Source: Zhongshania sp. R06B22 (GTDB lineage: Bacteria; Pseudomonadota; Gammaproteobacteria; Pseudomonadales; Spongiibacteraceae). Taken from it: a DNA stretch of 64,000 nucleotides. The position numbers were made by a program, and so were the translations under genes. Positions 55,325 to 63,758 of this stretch are shown here, in pieces. Numbering within the stretch: the first letter of the stretch is position 1; each line of letters starts with the position of its first letter. Where the stretch lies: positions 1,984,001 to 2,048,000 of the forward strand of contig NZ_JBFRYB010000001.1 of the NCBI RefSeq assembly GCF_040892595.1, in the 5' to 3' direction. The notes under the pieces are model-generated. The model was not told the DNA's origin. It saw only the letters and a list, made by a program, of their open reading frames with translations, and did not search any database.

Positions 55325-56305
55325 CTATGGCAGCAGGTGTTTTACACCGTCACGCTCTTCAGCGAGCTCTTTTTCAGAGGCTTCCATTTTGCCACGGCTG
55401 AAGTCATTAACTTCTACGCCTTGAACAATTTCCCACTCGCCGTCTTTGCAGCGGCAAGGGAATGAGTAGATCAGGCCTTCGGCAATGCCGTAGCTGCCGT
55501 CACTGTAAACGCCCATAGAAACCCAGTCGTCGCCTTCAGTACCAAGTGCCCAGCTGCGCACATGCCCAATAGCGGCATTGGCTGCAGAAGCGGCAGAAGA
55601 TGCGCCACGCGCTTTGATAATTGCCGCGCCGCGTTGCTGAACGGTTGGAATGAAGTCAGCTTCAAGCCATGCTTGATCAACAAGGTCGCTGGCGGTTTGG
55701 CCAGAAACTTTAGCATTGAACAGATCCGGATACTGAGTTGCTGAGTGATTGCCCCAGATAGTCATGTTAGTAACGTCATTCACAGTTTTGCCGGTCTTGA
55801 TAGCAATTTGTGTCATGGCGCGGTTGTGATCGAGGCGGGTCATCGCGGTGAAGTTGCGTGGGCTGATAGACGGCGCATTGCGCTGAGCAATCAGAGCATT
55901 GGTGTTAGCAGGGTTGCCGACAACCAGTACTTTGATGTTCTTGCTAGCGTTCTCATCAATTGCCTTGCCTTGTACCGAGAAAATAGCTGCATTAGCTTCG
56001 AGCAGATCTTTACGCTCCATGCCGGGACCACGCGGACGTGCGCCAACAAGCAGGGCGTAGTCAGCATCTTTAAAGCCAACACTTGGGTCATCGGTGCAAA
56101 CTACGCCGGCCAATAATGGAAATGCGCAATCTTCTAACTCCATACGCACGCCTTGGAGGGCATCCATAGCAGGCGTGATGTCGAGTAAGTGCAGAATAAC
56201 GGGCTGATCGTCGCCCAGCATAGCGCCGGAGGCGATACGGAAAAGAAGTGCGTAGCCAATTTGGCCGGCTGCACCGGTAACGGTGACGCGAACTGGTTGT
56301 TTCAT
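55325..56305 (-). CDS. mdh: Malate dehydrogenase (326 aa)
   Basis: This NAD-dependent TCA-cycle enzyme is of the cytosolic-type MDH found in many proteobacteria. '[20 protein letters not shown]' (residues ~7-26) is the NAD loop, '[19 protein letters not shown]' the mobile loop, 'TRLDHNRA' the substrate-binding part and '[12 protein letters not shown]' the catalytic His region. The frame extends to 56452 but homology and the AAGGGA site place the start at 56305. Confidence 0.93.
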   Translation of the reverse strand: MKQPVRVTVTGAAGQIGYALLFRIASGAMLGDDQPVILHLLDITPAMDALQGVRMELEDCAFPLLAGVVCTDDPSVGFKDADYALLVGARPRGPGMERKDLLEANAAIFSVQGKAIDENASKNIKVLVVGNPANTNALIAQRNAPSISPRNFTAMTRLDHNRAMTQIAIKTGKTVNDVTNMTIWGNHSATQYPDLFNAKVSGQTASDLVDQAWLEADFIPTVQQRGAAIIKARGASSAASAANAAIGHVRSWALGTEGDDWVSMGVYSDGSYGIAEGLIYSFPCRCKDGEWEIVQGVEVNDFSRGKMEASEKELAEERDGVKHLLP

Positions 56306-56592
56306 TGGGCGATTCCCTTTCTGATGGTGGTCTGATTTTTGAGCGGGTGCGATCGGACGTGGATTACACAGTCCGACATGCACCCGTGCCGGGGTCTGGC
56401 CGTGTACGAGACACCTCATGCCAGCAGATTTTGGCGGCCTAATGATAGTCATCTACGCCGCCGATTGCCAGCGATTGAGGCCGTAAAGGCCAAATACTCG
56501 GCCTGATAGTACCGCAAAAGCGCGAGTTTGTGGCCGCTGACTGCGCGTTTCTATATAATGCGCGACCCAGTCCTATATTTGATTTGCGTGTT

Positions 56593-57495
56593 ATGTCTAG
56601 CTTGCCAAAACTTGAATTCAATAAACTTCAGAAGCGTTTGCGCCGCCATATGGGCCAAGCGATTGAAGACTATAAAATGATCGAAGAGGGTGACCGCGTG
56701 ATGGTTTGCCTATCTGGCGGTAAAGACAGCTACACCATGCTCGATATACTCATGAATCTACAAAAGAGCGCGCCGATTAAGTTTGATCTAGTGGCGGTGA
56801 ATATGGACCAAAAGCAGCCTGGCTATCCAGAGCATGTGCTGCCTGAGTACCTCGATACCTTGGGGCTTGAGTATTACATCGTCAATAAAGACACTTACTC
56901 GATAGTTAAGCAAAAGATTCCTGAGGGCAAAACCACCTGTGGCCTCTGCTCGCGCTTACGTCGCGGTACGCTATACGCCTTTGCCGAAGACATTGGTGCG
57001 ACTAAAATTGCGCTGGGGCACCATAAAGACGATATCGTACAAACCTTATTTTTAAATATGTTTTACGGTTCACGCTTGTCGGGTATGCCTCCAAAACTGC
57101 TGTCTGATGACAAGCGCAATATCGTGATTCGTCCACTGGCCTACTGCCGTGAAAGTGATATTGAGGCCTTTTCTGAGCACAAGGAATTTCCGATTATTCC
57201 CTGCAACCTCTGTGGCTCGCAGGAAAACCTTCAGCGCCAGAATATTCGTAAAATGCTCATGGAGTGGGAAAAGACCGATGGCAGTCGCATAGAGAAAATA
57301 TTCTCGTCCATGCAGAATATCGCACCCTCGCAAATGGCAGATCCAAATCTCTTTGATTTTGCGTCACTAACCATTGACCGCAGTGGTGAGCGCAAAGAAT
57401 ATGAGTTTGAGTCTACGTTAAAGATTGATGCCGGTGGTGTACCAGCGTCGACACCAATATCGGCCGATTTTATTGAATTGGTTCAGCTTAACTAG
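56593..57495 (+). CDS. ttcA: tRNA 2-thiocytidine synthetase TtcA (300 aa)
   Basis: This ATP-dependent PP-loop enzyme with a [4Fe-4S] cluster thiolates C32 of tRNA. The PP-loop 'SGGKDSYTM' is near residue 45, and the CxxC motifs are '[10 protein letters not shown]' and 'CNLCGSQ'. The ATG at 56593 is the family start; the frame reaches further up without homology. It is divergent from mdh. Confidence 0.93.
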   Translation: MSSLPKLEFNKLQKRLRRHMGQAIEDYKMIEEGDRVMVCLSGGKDSYTMLDILMNLQKSAPIKFDLVAVNMDQKQPGYPEHVLPEYLDTLGLEYYIVNKDTYSIVKQKIPEGKTTCGLCSRLRRGTLYAFAEDIGATKIALGHHKDDIVQTLFLNMFYGSRLSGMPPKLLSDDKRNIVIRPLAYCRESDIEAFSEHKEFPIIPCNLCGSQENLQRQNIRKMLMEWEKTDGSRIEKIFSSMQNIAPSQMADPNLFDFASLTIDRSGERKEYEFESTLKIDAGGVPASTPISADFIELVQLN

Positions 57496-57517
57496 CGTTC
57501 TGAAATCCCAATAGACT

Positions 57518-57554
57518 GCATCTGGTCAGCGACTTATTCGCTGCTGCCGGATGC
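57518..57554. other. Imperfect GC-rich hairpin after ttcA
   Basis: The arms GCATCTGG-CAGCG and CGCTG-CCGGATGC pair around a seven-base loop, with a short bulge. It is 22 bases after the ttcA stop. It lacks a following T-run, so it could be an mRNA 3' end, a Rho-dependent site or a REP-like element rather than a clean terminator. Confidence 0.45.
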
Positions 57555-57638
57555 ATACCCGAGCTTTTGCGCAAAGATCGATACCCCGCTTACCACTTCC
57601 CTGTATTTGCTGTTGCTCCATGCTGGCCTAATTACTGC

Positions 57639-57702
57639 AATAACAACTGTTATTAGTGAGTTGGCAGTGATAATCACTGTGATTTATGCTCTTTTTTATA
57701 AT
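57639..57702 (+). promoter_or_regulatory. Promoter with stacked palindromes before the switch-complex operon
   Basis: A TATAAT at 57697-57702 fits a sigma-70 -10 box, giving a leader of ~80 bases. No good -35 is present; at that place is the palindrome CAGTGAT-A-ATCACTG (57665-57679), whose right half also pairs with the next GTGATT (57672-57684). A second inverted repeat, AATAACA-AC-TGTTATT (57639-57654), lies upstream. The GTGAT/ATCAC half-sites are ~6 bases apart. Such a layout suggests a dimeric activator or repressor. Confidence 0.55.
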
Positions 57703-57790
57703 GGGTTGTCAAAAAAATGACATTTTATTGTTTTTACTCCTGCTTTTTCGGTTTCTGTCATTATATTGACGGTCGTGGGGCTTGGCGTTA

Positions 57791-58501
57791 GTGGTGCAAG
57801 AATATGAGACGGCAGAGATAGTCGAGGCTGGGGCATTATCGATACCTAGCTACATTTCCATGTTGGTTATGGCGCTGTGTTTTATCGCCGGCGTGCTATT
57901 GATGACGGAAGTGGCTTGGCAGTACTGGCGCTCTACCTACAGCGCAGGATTTGAGCCGGCTCAAAACGACCTACGCAGTCAGCGTGAGGCATATTTGACC
58001 CGCAAAGTGCTGAATTTGGCGACCTCAGTTATTGATGGTCGCGATATAAAAATAACGGTGCAAGTAGACAGTGGCGACAAAAATGGGCTTGGCGAAGGCG
58101 CGGAGGTGAAAGCCGTTCTGATTTTAGTAAATCGACCCGCGCACGTGCCGGATGTTGAAGAAGCGCTAGCGGCGGTCGTTACAGCTGGCTTGGCCTTGAA
58201 TACTGGGCGGGGAGATCAGCTAAGTGTGCAGTTTCGCACGTTCTCGAAAACAAATAATGATGGTAATACCTTATGGGGACTCGTTCTTATTCAGCGACTA
58301 TATCTGGCACTGGGCCTATTGCTGATCGGCGGTGGTGGCTTTGCGTGGGCATACCATCGTTACCAGCAATTGCGAGCAAAAGCTCGGCAGCTAGAGAGTG
58401 ACTACCGTGATCAATTACGCCGCTTTCAGGCTATTGCTGAAGAAGAGCCCGCCCGTGTTGCTAGCGTCTTAAGTGATTGGTTGAATGGGGCTCGGAGCTA
58501 A
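57791..58501 (+). CDS. Miniature FliF-like MS-ring protein (236 aa)
   Basis: This is a FliF homologue with most of the ectodomain missing. Membrane helix 1 is at residues ~17-38, helix 2 at ~158-184. Between them 'LTRKVLNLATSVIDGRDIKITVQVD' and 'AVLILVNRPAHVPDVEEALAAVVTAG..RGDQLSV' track the RBM3-type region of FliF; RBM1 and RBM2 have no counterpart. The C-terminal 'QAIAEEEPARVASVLSDWLNG' matches the FliG-binding tail of FliF. Canonical FliF has ~550 residues. No signal peptide is needed. The start is GTG 57791 (TTG 57782 and GTG 57794 are possible), with GGGG upstream. It overlaps the fliG-like gene by one base. Confidence 0.85.
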   Translation: MVQEYETAEIVEAGALSIPSYISMLVMALCFIAGVLLMTEVAWQYWRSTYSAGFEPAQNDLRSQREAYLTRKVLNLATSVIDGRDIKITVQVDSGDKNGLGEGAEVKAVLILVNRPAHVPDVEEALAAVVTAGLALNTGRGDQLSVQFRTFSKTNNDGNTLWGLVLIQRLYLALGLLLIGGGGFAWAYHRYQQLRAKARQLESDYRDQLRRFQAIAEEEPARVASVLSDWLNGARS

Positions 58502-59496
58502 TGGCCACATCGATGAACTTAGCGGATGCGGAGCAGGCAGCGGCCTTAATTATGTCGCTTGATAAACCGCAGGCCGCCGCTGTTTTACGAGCGCTGCAGC
58601 CCGCCGATGTGCATCGCTTGGCGGCAGCGATGAGCGGTATGGACGCCCCGAGTAGTGCAGAATTTAATCGCGTGCTCGCGCGTTTTCATCGCGACGTAAA
58701 CACCTTTTCTGGGGTGAAACCGGGCGCGGGTGACGCGGTGTTGAGTTTGCTGGAAGAGGCGCTAGGCGAAGAGCGTGCAAAGCTCCTGGGTGATCGCCTA
58801 GACCTGCATGGCCAGTCTCGACATATTAATAAGTTAAAGTGGCTCGAAGCTAAGACCATTATCGATATCATCAGACGCGAACATCCACAAATACAGGCCG
58901 TTGTTATTGCCTGTCTGGATGCGAAGCAGGGTAGTGAGGTGCTGCTTGCATTTGAGGAGTCGCGAAGATTAGATTTATTAGGCCGTCTGTCGGGATTGAA
59001 GAATCTGACCCCGGCCGCGCTTGAAGAACTGGATTACTTGCTTGAGCAGTATTTTAGCGAGGTCGGTCGACCAATGGGACGGGCGATGACAGGGGATTCC
59101 TTGGCGGCCGCCTTGCTCAATGAAATGGACGTCGGGGCGGAGAGCAGTTTGCTTAATGGCTTGCGCGCAAGTCAGCCAGAACACGCTGCCCGAGTTGAGG
59201 AGTTAATGTTCGGCTTTGGCCAAATTGTGAATATGGCAGAAGACGATATTGCTATTCTGGCGAAACAGCTAGCGCCAGAGATCCTAGCTCCCGCCTTGGC
59301 AGAAGCGGGAGCGCAGCTCCGGCGCCGATTTTTAAGTGTGCTAACAAATGAGAAGAAGCAGGCGATTTCCTTGTTGTCACGCCGTTTCACGCAAACAGAG
59401 TCAATGAGTGCGCAAGCGGAGATAGTCAGGGTTGCAAAACAAATGGCGGCGGTTGGCGAAGTTATTCTCGATGCCCGTAAAATAGATGTATTTTAG
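58501..59496 (+). CDS. FliG-like switch protein (331 aa)
   Basis: It aligns end to end with flagellar FliG and has exactly its length. The N-terminal domain binds the FliF-like tail (residues 8-95). The EHPQ motif, FliG's hinge to FliM, is at residues 127-130, and 'MFGFGQIVNMAEDDIAIL' near 236 leads to the C-terminal domain. There the torque-helix charges of E. coli FliG (Lys264, Arg281, Asp288-Asp289) are not kept: by eye they read Ala, Glu and Leu-Leu, followed by Arg-Arg. It may not pair with standard MotA. TAATG overlap with the gene before. Confidence 0.88.
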   Translation: MATSMNLADAEQAAALIMSLDKPQAAAVLRALQPADVHRLAAAMSGMDAPSSAEFNRVLARFHRDVNTFSGVKPGAGDAVLSLLEEALGEERAKLLGDRLDLHGQSRHINKLKWLEAKTIIDIIRREHPQIQAVVIACLDAKQGSEVLLAFEESRRLDLLGRLSGLKNLTPAALEELDYLLEQYFSEVGRPMGRAMTGDSLAAALLNEMDVGAESSLLNGLRASQPEHAARVEELMFGFGQIVNMAEDDIAILAKQLAPEILAPALAEAGAQLRRRFLSVLTNEKKQAISLLSRRFTQTESMSAQAEIVRVAKQMAAVGEVILDARKIDVF

Positions 59497-59634
59497 TACT
59501 CGGTTTTACTTGCCGATAACCTAGACTTAGCTATCATTGCCAAGCAAAAAATAGCAAGCTGCAATCAACGGCGTATTAGCCCTAAATAGATAACACGATT
59601 TATCCAGCTATTTAAACAAGGACGTTTTAAGCCC

Positions 59635-59979
59635 ATGCCCGCATTAGATTTAGCCTTATTGGAAGAACTACGTGAGTTTATGGAAGACGATGTTTTCTCC
59701 TTGATTGACGAGTTTGAGATCGATACTCAAGAGCGGCTGGCGGCTATAGAGCAAGCCATTATAAACCGTGACGCCGGCACTCTCAGGGCTATGGCGCACA
59801 CCATGAAGGGTGGGGCTGCATCGCTTGGCGCAGAAAATCTATCTCAGCATTTTCGCGGTTTGGAATATCGTGGTCGCGATGCAAGTTTTCAAGATATCCA
59901 GCAGGACTTTAGCAATGCCAAGCGCTGCTTTGCTGATTCAATGGTCTTGCTGCGTAAATGGTTGGCGGAAGATAAGTAG
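59635..59979 (+). CDS. Stand-alone HPt phosphotransfer protein (114 aa)
   Basis: This is a single HPt domain with the phosphorylatable His55 in 'AMAHTMKGGAASLGA' and a standard four-helix pattern. No kinase or receiver is fused. In this operon it could pass phosphate between a hybrid kinase or the CheA-like protein and the CheY-like protein. Canonical flagellar operons have no such gene between fliG and fliM. The ribosome site before ATG 59635 is AAGGACG. Confidence 0.85.
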   Translation: MPALDLALLEELREFMEDDVFSLIDEFEIDTQERLAAIEQAIINRDAGTLRAMAHTMKGGAASLGAENLSQHFRGLEYRGRDASFQDIQQDFSNAKRCFADSMVLLRKWLAEDK

Positions 59980-60099
59980 CGGCTGTCATTTTTTTGACAC
60001 GCAGTCGAGTTTTTAAGTCATTGATTTAAATAATAAAATATTGGCGCAAGTCTTGCTGTAAGTCCTGTATTCCTTTTGTTTAGTAGCGGTGTGGGCGTA

Positions 60100-61056
60100 A
60101 TGGTGAAGGATTTACTTTCCCAAGCAGAAATAGATGCCTTATTGGCGAATGTGCAGGCGCAAGCACCAAGCCCAGATCGCCAAAGTGCGGGTTCTGCAAG
60201 CCCACGTTCCTTTGATTTAGCCAGTCGGCGACGTTTAAAAAAGCGGCCCTTACCGGGCTTAGAACATATTAGTAAGCGGTTTGCGGAATACTTTCGAGAT
60301 AGTGTCTCCGACGTCCTAGGTCAAAGTGTCGATGTTGCCGCGATTGATCTGCAGTTCCAGGCTTATGGCGAATACCTGCATTCACTGTATGTCCCTACAT
60401 CCCTAAATTTAATGCGCTTACATCCGCTGAAAGGCGCTGCAATGATTGTCTTTGATGCGCGCTTGGTATTTCGATTAGTGGATATGTTCTTTGGTGGCAA
60501 CGGTACTCAGGGCCATGCTGACGGTCGCGACTTTAGTCAGGTCGAGCGTCGTGTTATCGGTCGATTGGTCAAGCGCGCTCACACTGATTATGATCGAGCT
60601 TGGCGCTTGGCGAGTGCAATGCGCTGCGAGTCATTGGCTATGGAAGTGAATCCTGCGATGGCCTCTATCGCTGGTCACACCGATAATATTGTGGTGTGTC
60701 GTTTTCAGATTGAATTAGATAGTGGCGGTGGCGGTGAATTTCATATTGCCTTGCCAGTGGCGATGTTGGAGCCCGTAATGGAGTTGCTCAGCAAGACAGA
60801 ATCGGCTGAGCATCCCGGTGATAATTCATTGTGGCAGAGCTCCCTGAGTCAGTCGCTGCTGGATACCAAGGTGGCAACACGTTGCACACTGGCGGAGCCG
60901 GTGATGAGTTTAGGGCAGGTTGCCGGCTTGCAAGTGGGTGATGTTATTCCGCTGACTAGCCGGGAGTCGTCGGTGCTAAAGGCCTCTGGCGTGCCAGTAG
61001 CAAGAGCGCATTTGGGCATTGTGAATGGGTGTTTGGCGCTTAAGATAGTGGAATAA
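60100..61056 (+). CDS. FliM-like switch protein (318 aa)
   Basis: This FliM homologue has all three parts: the N-terminal CheY-binding peptide 'LSQAEIDALLANV' (residues ~5-17), the middle domain with 'FGGNGTQG' (~131-138) and 'FSQVERRVIGRLVKRAHTDYDRAW', and the C-terminal SpoA/FliN-like domain ending near residue 318. The retained CheY peptide is strong evidence for switching by a phosphorylated receiver. Length is close to E. coli FliM (334). ATG 60100 was preferred over TTG 60076. Confidence 0.9.
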   Translation: MVKDLLSQAEIDALLANVQAQAPSPDRQSAGSASPRSFDLASRRRLKKRPLPGLEHISKRFAEYFRDSVSDVLGQSVDVAAIDLQFQAYGEYLHSLYVPTSLNLMRLHPLKGAAMIVFDARLVFRLVDMFFGGNGTQGHADGRDFSQVERRVIGRLVKRAHTDYDRAWRLASAMRCESLAMEVNPAMASIAGHTDNIVVCRFQIELDSGGGGEFHIALPVAMLEPVMELLSKTESAEHPGDNSLWQSSLSQSLLDTKVATRCTLAEPVMSLGQVAGLQVGDVIPLTSRESSVLKASGVPVARAHLGIVNGCLALKIVE

Positions 61057-61151
61057 AGCGGCTACTCTACAAGGCTAAGATTCACCAAAAATAGTTAGGG
61101 TGTAAAAAGCCGGCAGTTGTGCGACTTGAAATGTGACTAAGAGACTGGAAT

Positions 61152-61571
61152 ATGGACAAGCAAGACGAACTGCGACGTCAGCGTCAGGCCTTAAAAGAAG
61201 AAATGGAGGCAGCCGACAAGCTTGGGTTTCAAGGCGCCGATAGCGCAGGCTTAAAAGGGCCGACTCCGCTTGATGGCGTCGGTGCCAGACTTCGTGATCG
61301 GAGTACTAGCGGTCCAGATTTGACCATGGTGATGGATATTCCTGTTCGTCTTACCTTGGAGGTAGGCGGCAGCGATATGCCAATCCGGGATTTATTGCAG
61401 CTGCATCAGGGCGCTATCGTAGAGCTTGACCGGCAAGCTGGAGAGCCTTTAGATGTGTTGGTAAATGGCACCTTGATCGCGCGTGGGGAAGTGGTGGTGA
61501 TCGAAGATAAGTTGGGGATTCGGCTGACTGAGGTGGTAAGTCAAGCTGAGCGCCTGCAGTCATTGCGATAA
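61152..61571 (+). CDS. FliN-like switch protein (139 aa)
   Basis: This is a normal-sized FliN. The SpoA domain from about residue 57 reads 'TMVMDIPVRLTLEVGGSDMPIRDLLQL', 'GAIVELDRQAGEPLDVLVNG' and 'ARGEVVVIEDKLGIRLTEVVS', matching flagellar FliN nearly position by position. The N-terminal 55 residues are charged. In the classic cluster fliO, fliP, fliQ, fliR, flhB and flhA would follow; here they do not. Confidence 0.9.
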   Translation: MDKQDELRRQRQALKEEMEAADKLGFQGADSAGLKGPTPLDGVGARLRDRSTSGPDLTMVMDIPVRLTLEVGGSDMPIRDLLQLHQGAIVELDRQAGEPLDVLVNGTLIARGEVVVIEDKLGIRLTEVVSQAERLQSLR

Positions 61572-61637
61572 TTGTTGGTCGGTCGTTTTGTGCGCCACGC
61601 TGGGCTTAGAGGGTGGCTACCCGGGAGATGAAGAATA

Positions 61638-62204
61638 ATGAAACGTAGGCTGGTATTTTTAAGTCGCGATCACGACGGGCTTTGCGAAATTGTTGAAATG
61701 CTTAATCAACCGCATTTGAATGGCTGGCGCTGGTGGATTTTTACCGCTGCGGCTGCCGATGTTCAGCGCCTTGGGCTGCCGCTGGCCTCCCCGCTGATGC
61801 TGACCAATATGCTTGGCGGAGCGTGGCGGGGTGGTTTCTGGGGCTTTTGCTTGGGTGTATTATTGGCCGTGTTTGTCTTAACGCTTTTCACTGTTGATGA
61901 GGGCTTGGCGCGGACTATTATTATGTATTCGCTGCCCATTACCCTGCTGTCCTTTGGTGCCTGGGAGGGCGGTTTTCTCGGATTGATGCAGAACAACCCT
62001 AGCTTCGATGATTACCGTCCTTATGCCGCGAGTAATTTATTTGTCCTCCTCGTTGATGTTCATGCAGTGGATCAGCGCTTGCTAAAGAAAATTATGGCGA
62101 TGTGTAATGCCGACCAGGTTGGCGAACACAGTCGCAGAATGTGGGGCTTTCCTTGGCGCGAGAATATGTTTAACAACGCTGAATTGCCAGCGAAGCTATC
62201 ATGA
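61638..62204 (+). CDS. Small membrane protein, DUF1269-like (188 aa)
   Basis: A ~45-residue soluble N-terminus ('RRLVFLSRDHDGLCEIVEMLN', then 'WWIFTAAAADVQRLGLP') resembles the ferredoxin-like part of small proteins annotated as DUF1269 or 'magnesium transporter' in gammaproteobacteria. Two close hydrophobic segments follow (about residues 60-85 and 95-120) and a soluble tail. It overlaps the FlhG-like gene by ATGA, so it belongs to the operon. GGGAGATGAAG precedes its ATG. It takes the place where export or FlhF genes usually lie. Function unknown. Confidence 0.7.
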   Translation: MKRRLVFLSRDHDGLCEIVEMLNQPHLNGWRWWIFTAAAADVQRLGLPLASPLMLTNMLGGAWRGGFWGFCLGVLLAVFVLTLFTVDEGLARTIIMYSLPITLLSFGAWEGGFLGLMQNNPSFDDYRPYAASNLFVLLVDVHAVDQRLLKKIMAMCNADQVGEHSRRMWGFPWRENMFNNAELPAKLS

Positions 62205-63040
62205 CTCGGGCAATTCAAGTGATCGCCGTAAGTGGCGGTAAAGGTGGCGTTGGTAAAAGTAATGTCGCTATCAATCTCAGTGTCGCGCTGGCAGAAAATG
62301 GTTCAAGGGTGGTGCTTTTGGATGCGGATTTTGGTCTGGCAAATGTCGATGTGCTGCTTGGGCTCAAAGCGTTAAATACCATAGAGCAAGTCTTAGATGG
62401 TCAGTGTTCGCTGCAGGATATTTTACTGACAGGCCCTGCGGGCATAAAAATTATTCCGGCGTCGTCGGGAACGCGACGCTTAAGTATGCTCAGCTCCCTA
62501 GAACACGCAGGTTTAATTCGCGCTTTTAGCGATATTGCCGGTCAATTGGATGTCTTGGTCATTGATACCGCTGCGGGCATCTCAGACTCTGTGGTCAATT
62601 TTCTGTCTGCTGCACACGAAGTCTTAATGGTGGTCTGCAACGAACCAAGTTCGATAACAGATGCTTACGCACTCATTAAATTGTTGAATCGCGATTTTGG
62701 TCGCAGTCGGTTCCGTATTGTGGCGAATATGGTTGCCGATGAGCAGGAGGGGCGCCAACTTTTTGAAAGTTTGAATCAGGTTTGTGGCCAATTTTTGGAC
62801 GTCGGCTTGATCTACGCAGGTACGGTGCCGTTTGATTTGAAGCTTAGAGAGGCTGTACGCCAGCAAGAGCCAGTGATCTTGGCGGCGCCAAGTAGTCCCT
62901 CTGCCAGGGCATTGAGGGAGTTAGCAAAACAGGTGCAAACTTGGCCTTTGCCAGCCAAGGCGCAGGGGCATTTAGTATTTTTTGTTGAGCGCTTATTAGC
63001 GCTCAACACGGCGGCTGATGACCCGGTGGCTCAACATTAA
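62201..63040 (+). CDS. FlhG/FleN-like MinD-family ATPase (279 aa)
   Basis: This P-loop ATPase is of the MinD/ParA class and nearest to FleN/FlhG: 'VIAVSGGKGGVGKSNVAINLSVALAENGSRVVLLDADFGLANVDVLLGL' has the deviant Walker A (GKGGVGKS, residues ~13-20) and the FlhG 'DADFGLANVDVLLGL'. FlhG sets number and place of flagella by acting on the C-ring and FlhF. Here no flhF precedes it and the N-terminal helix that stimulates FlhF is absent. It could localise or count the switch assembly. A hydrophobic C-terminal helix of membrane-targeting type is not obvious. Confidence 0.88.
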   Translation: MTRAIQVIAVSGGKGGVGKSNVAINLSVALAENGSRVVLLDADFGLANVDVLLGLKALNTIEQVLDGQCSLQDILLTGPAGIKIIPASSGTRRLSMLSSLEHAGLIRAFSDIAGQLDVLVIDTAAGISDSVVNFLSAAHEVLMVVCNEPSSITDAYALIKLLNRDFGRSRFRIVANMVADEQEGRQLFESLNQVCGQFLDVGLIYAGTVPFDLKLREAVRQQEPVILAAPSSPSARALRELAKQVQTWPLPAKAQGHLVFFVERLLALNTAADDPVAQH

Positions 63041-63516
63041 TGAGTGATGATCTTCGGGATTTAAGCCCAAACCCCTTTAGGGGTAATCATGAGGAAATAG
63101 ACCCTGTTGTCTCGGAGTCGTATTCGCCGGCTGAGATGCGGATATTGGTGGTGGAAAGCTTTTCTTCAATGCGACGTATTATTTGTAATTTACTCACTGA
63201 CTTGGGGTATCGTTATATTAGTGAAGCGGAAGATGGCTTGTCGGCGCTCCCCATGCTCCACAACCAACGCTTTGATTTAGTTATTACTGATTTGATTATG
63301 CCGAGGATGTCCGGTTTAGATCTGCTGCGGGCGATCAGGGCAGACAGTAACTTAACGCATATCCGGGTATTGATGATTACCGCTGACGCCCAGCGCGGAC
63401 AAATTATCGCCGCGGCGCAGGCCGGGGTAGATGCGTATATGGTTAAACCCTTTACGGCGGCGATGCTGGAAAATAAAATTCTGGCTGTTATCGGCAACCC
63501 CAGATCAAAGTCCTAA
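63040..63516 (+). CDS. CheY-like response regulator with N-terminal extension (158 aa)
   Basis: After ~32 extra residues the protein is nearly a CheY: 'SMRRIICNLLTDLGY', 'EAEDGLSALPMLHNQRFDLVITDLIMPRMSGLDLL' with phospho-acceptor Asp in 'ITDLIMP', 'VLMITADAQRGQIIAAAQAGVDAYMVKPF' with the Thr and Lys switch residues. The acidic pair that holds Mg2+ (Asp12-Asp13 in CheY) is Glu-Ser here ('LVVESFSSM'). Phosphorylation may therefore be weak or Mg2+-independent. TAATG overlap links it to the ATPase gene. Confidence 0.88.
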   Translation: MSDDLRDLSPNPFRGNHEEIDPVVSESYSPAEMRILVVESFSSMRRIICNLLTDLGYRYISEAEDGLSALPMLHNQRFDLVITDLIMPRMSGLDLLRAIRADSNLTHIRVLMITADAQRGQIIAAAQAGVDAYMVKPFTAAMLENKILAVIGNPRSKS

Positions 63517-63580
63517 ACACGGCAGTCTGCTTGATATTACCCGTGTAGTCCCCTTGCTTTTCCAGAGTAAATCTAACTTA

Positions 63581-63604
63581 ACGGTATATGACACGATACC
63601 GTGT
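63581..63604. promoter_or_regulatory. Nested inverted repeats upstream of the CheA-like gene
   Basis: ACGGTAT (63581-63587) pairs with ATACCGT (63596-63602), and ACACG (63591-63595) pairs with CGTGT (63600-63604); the two foldings exclude each other. The 242-base gap between cheY-like and cheA-like genes also has a TATAAT at 63694-63699. It may be an internal promoter and operator. Confidence 0.4.
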
Positions 63605-63758
63605 AAGTGTGATGTAGCCGACATCCTTGGCGGCGGCGATCGGTGATAATGACGGGTAAGTGCCGCGTCAGTGATTGAGGCGGTGCCGCTAAATATAATA
63701 ATTTACCATGATTGGTGGATGTGCTGTTTAGCTGTCTGACAATAACGTGGAGCTTAGT

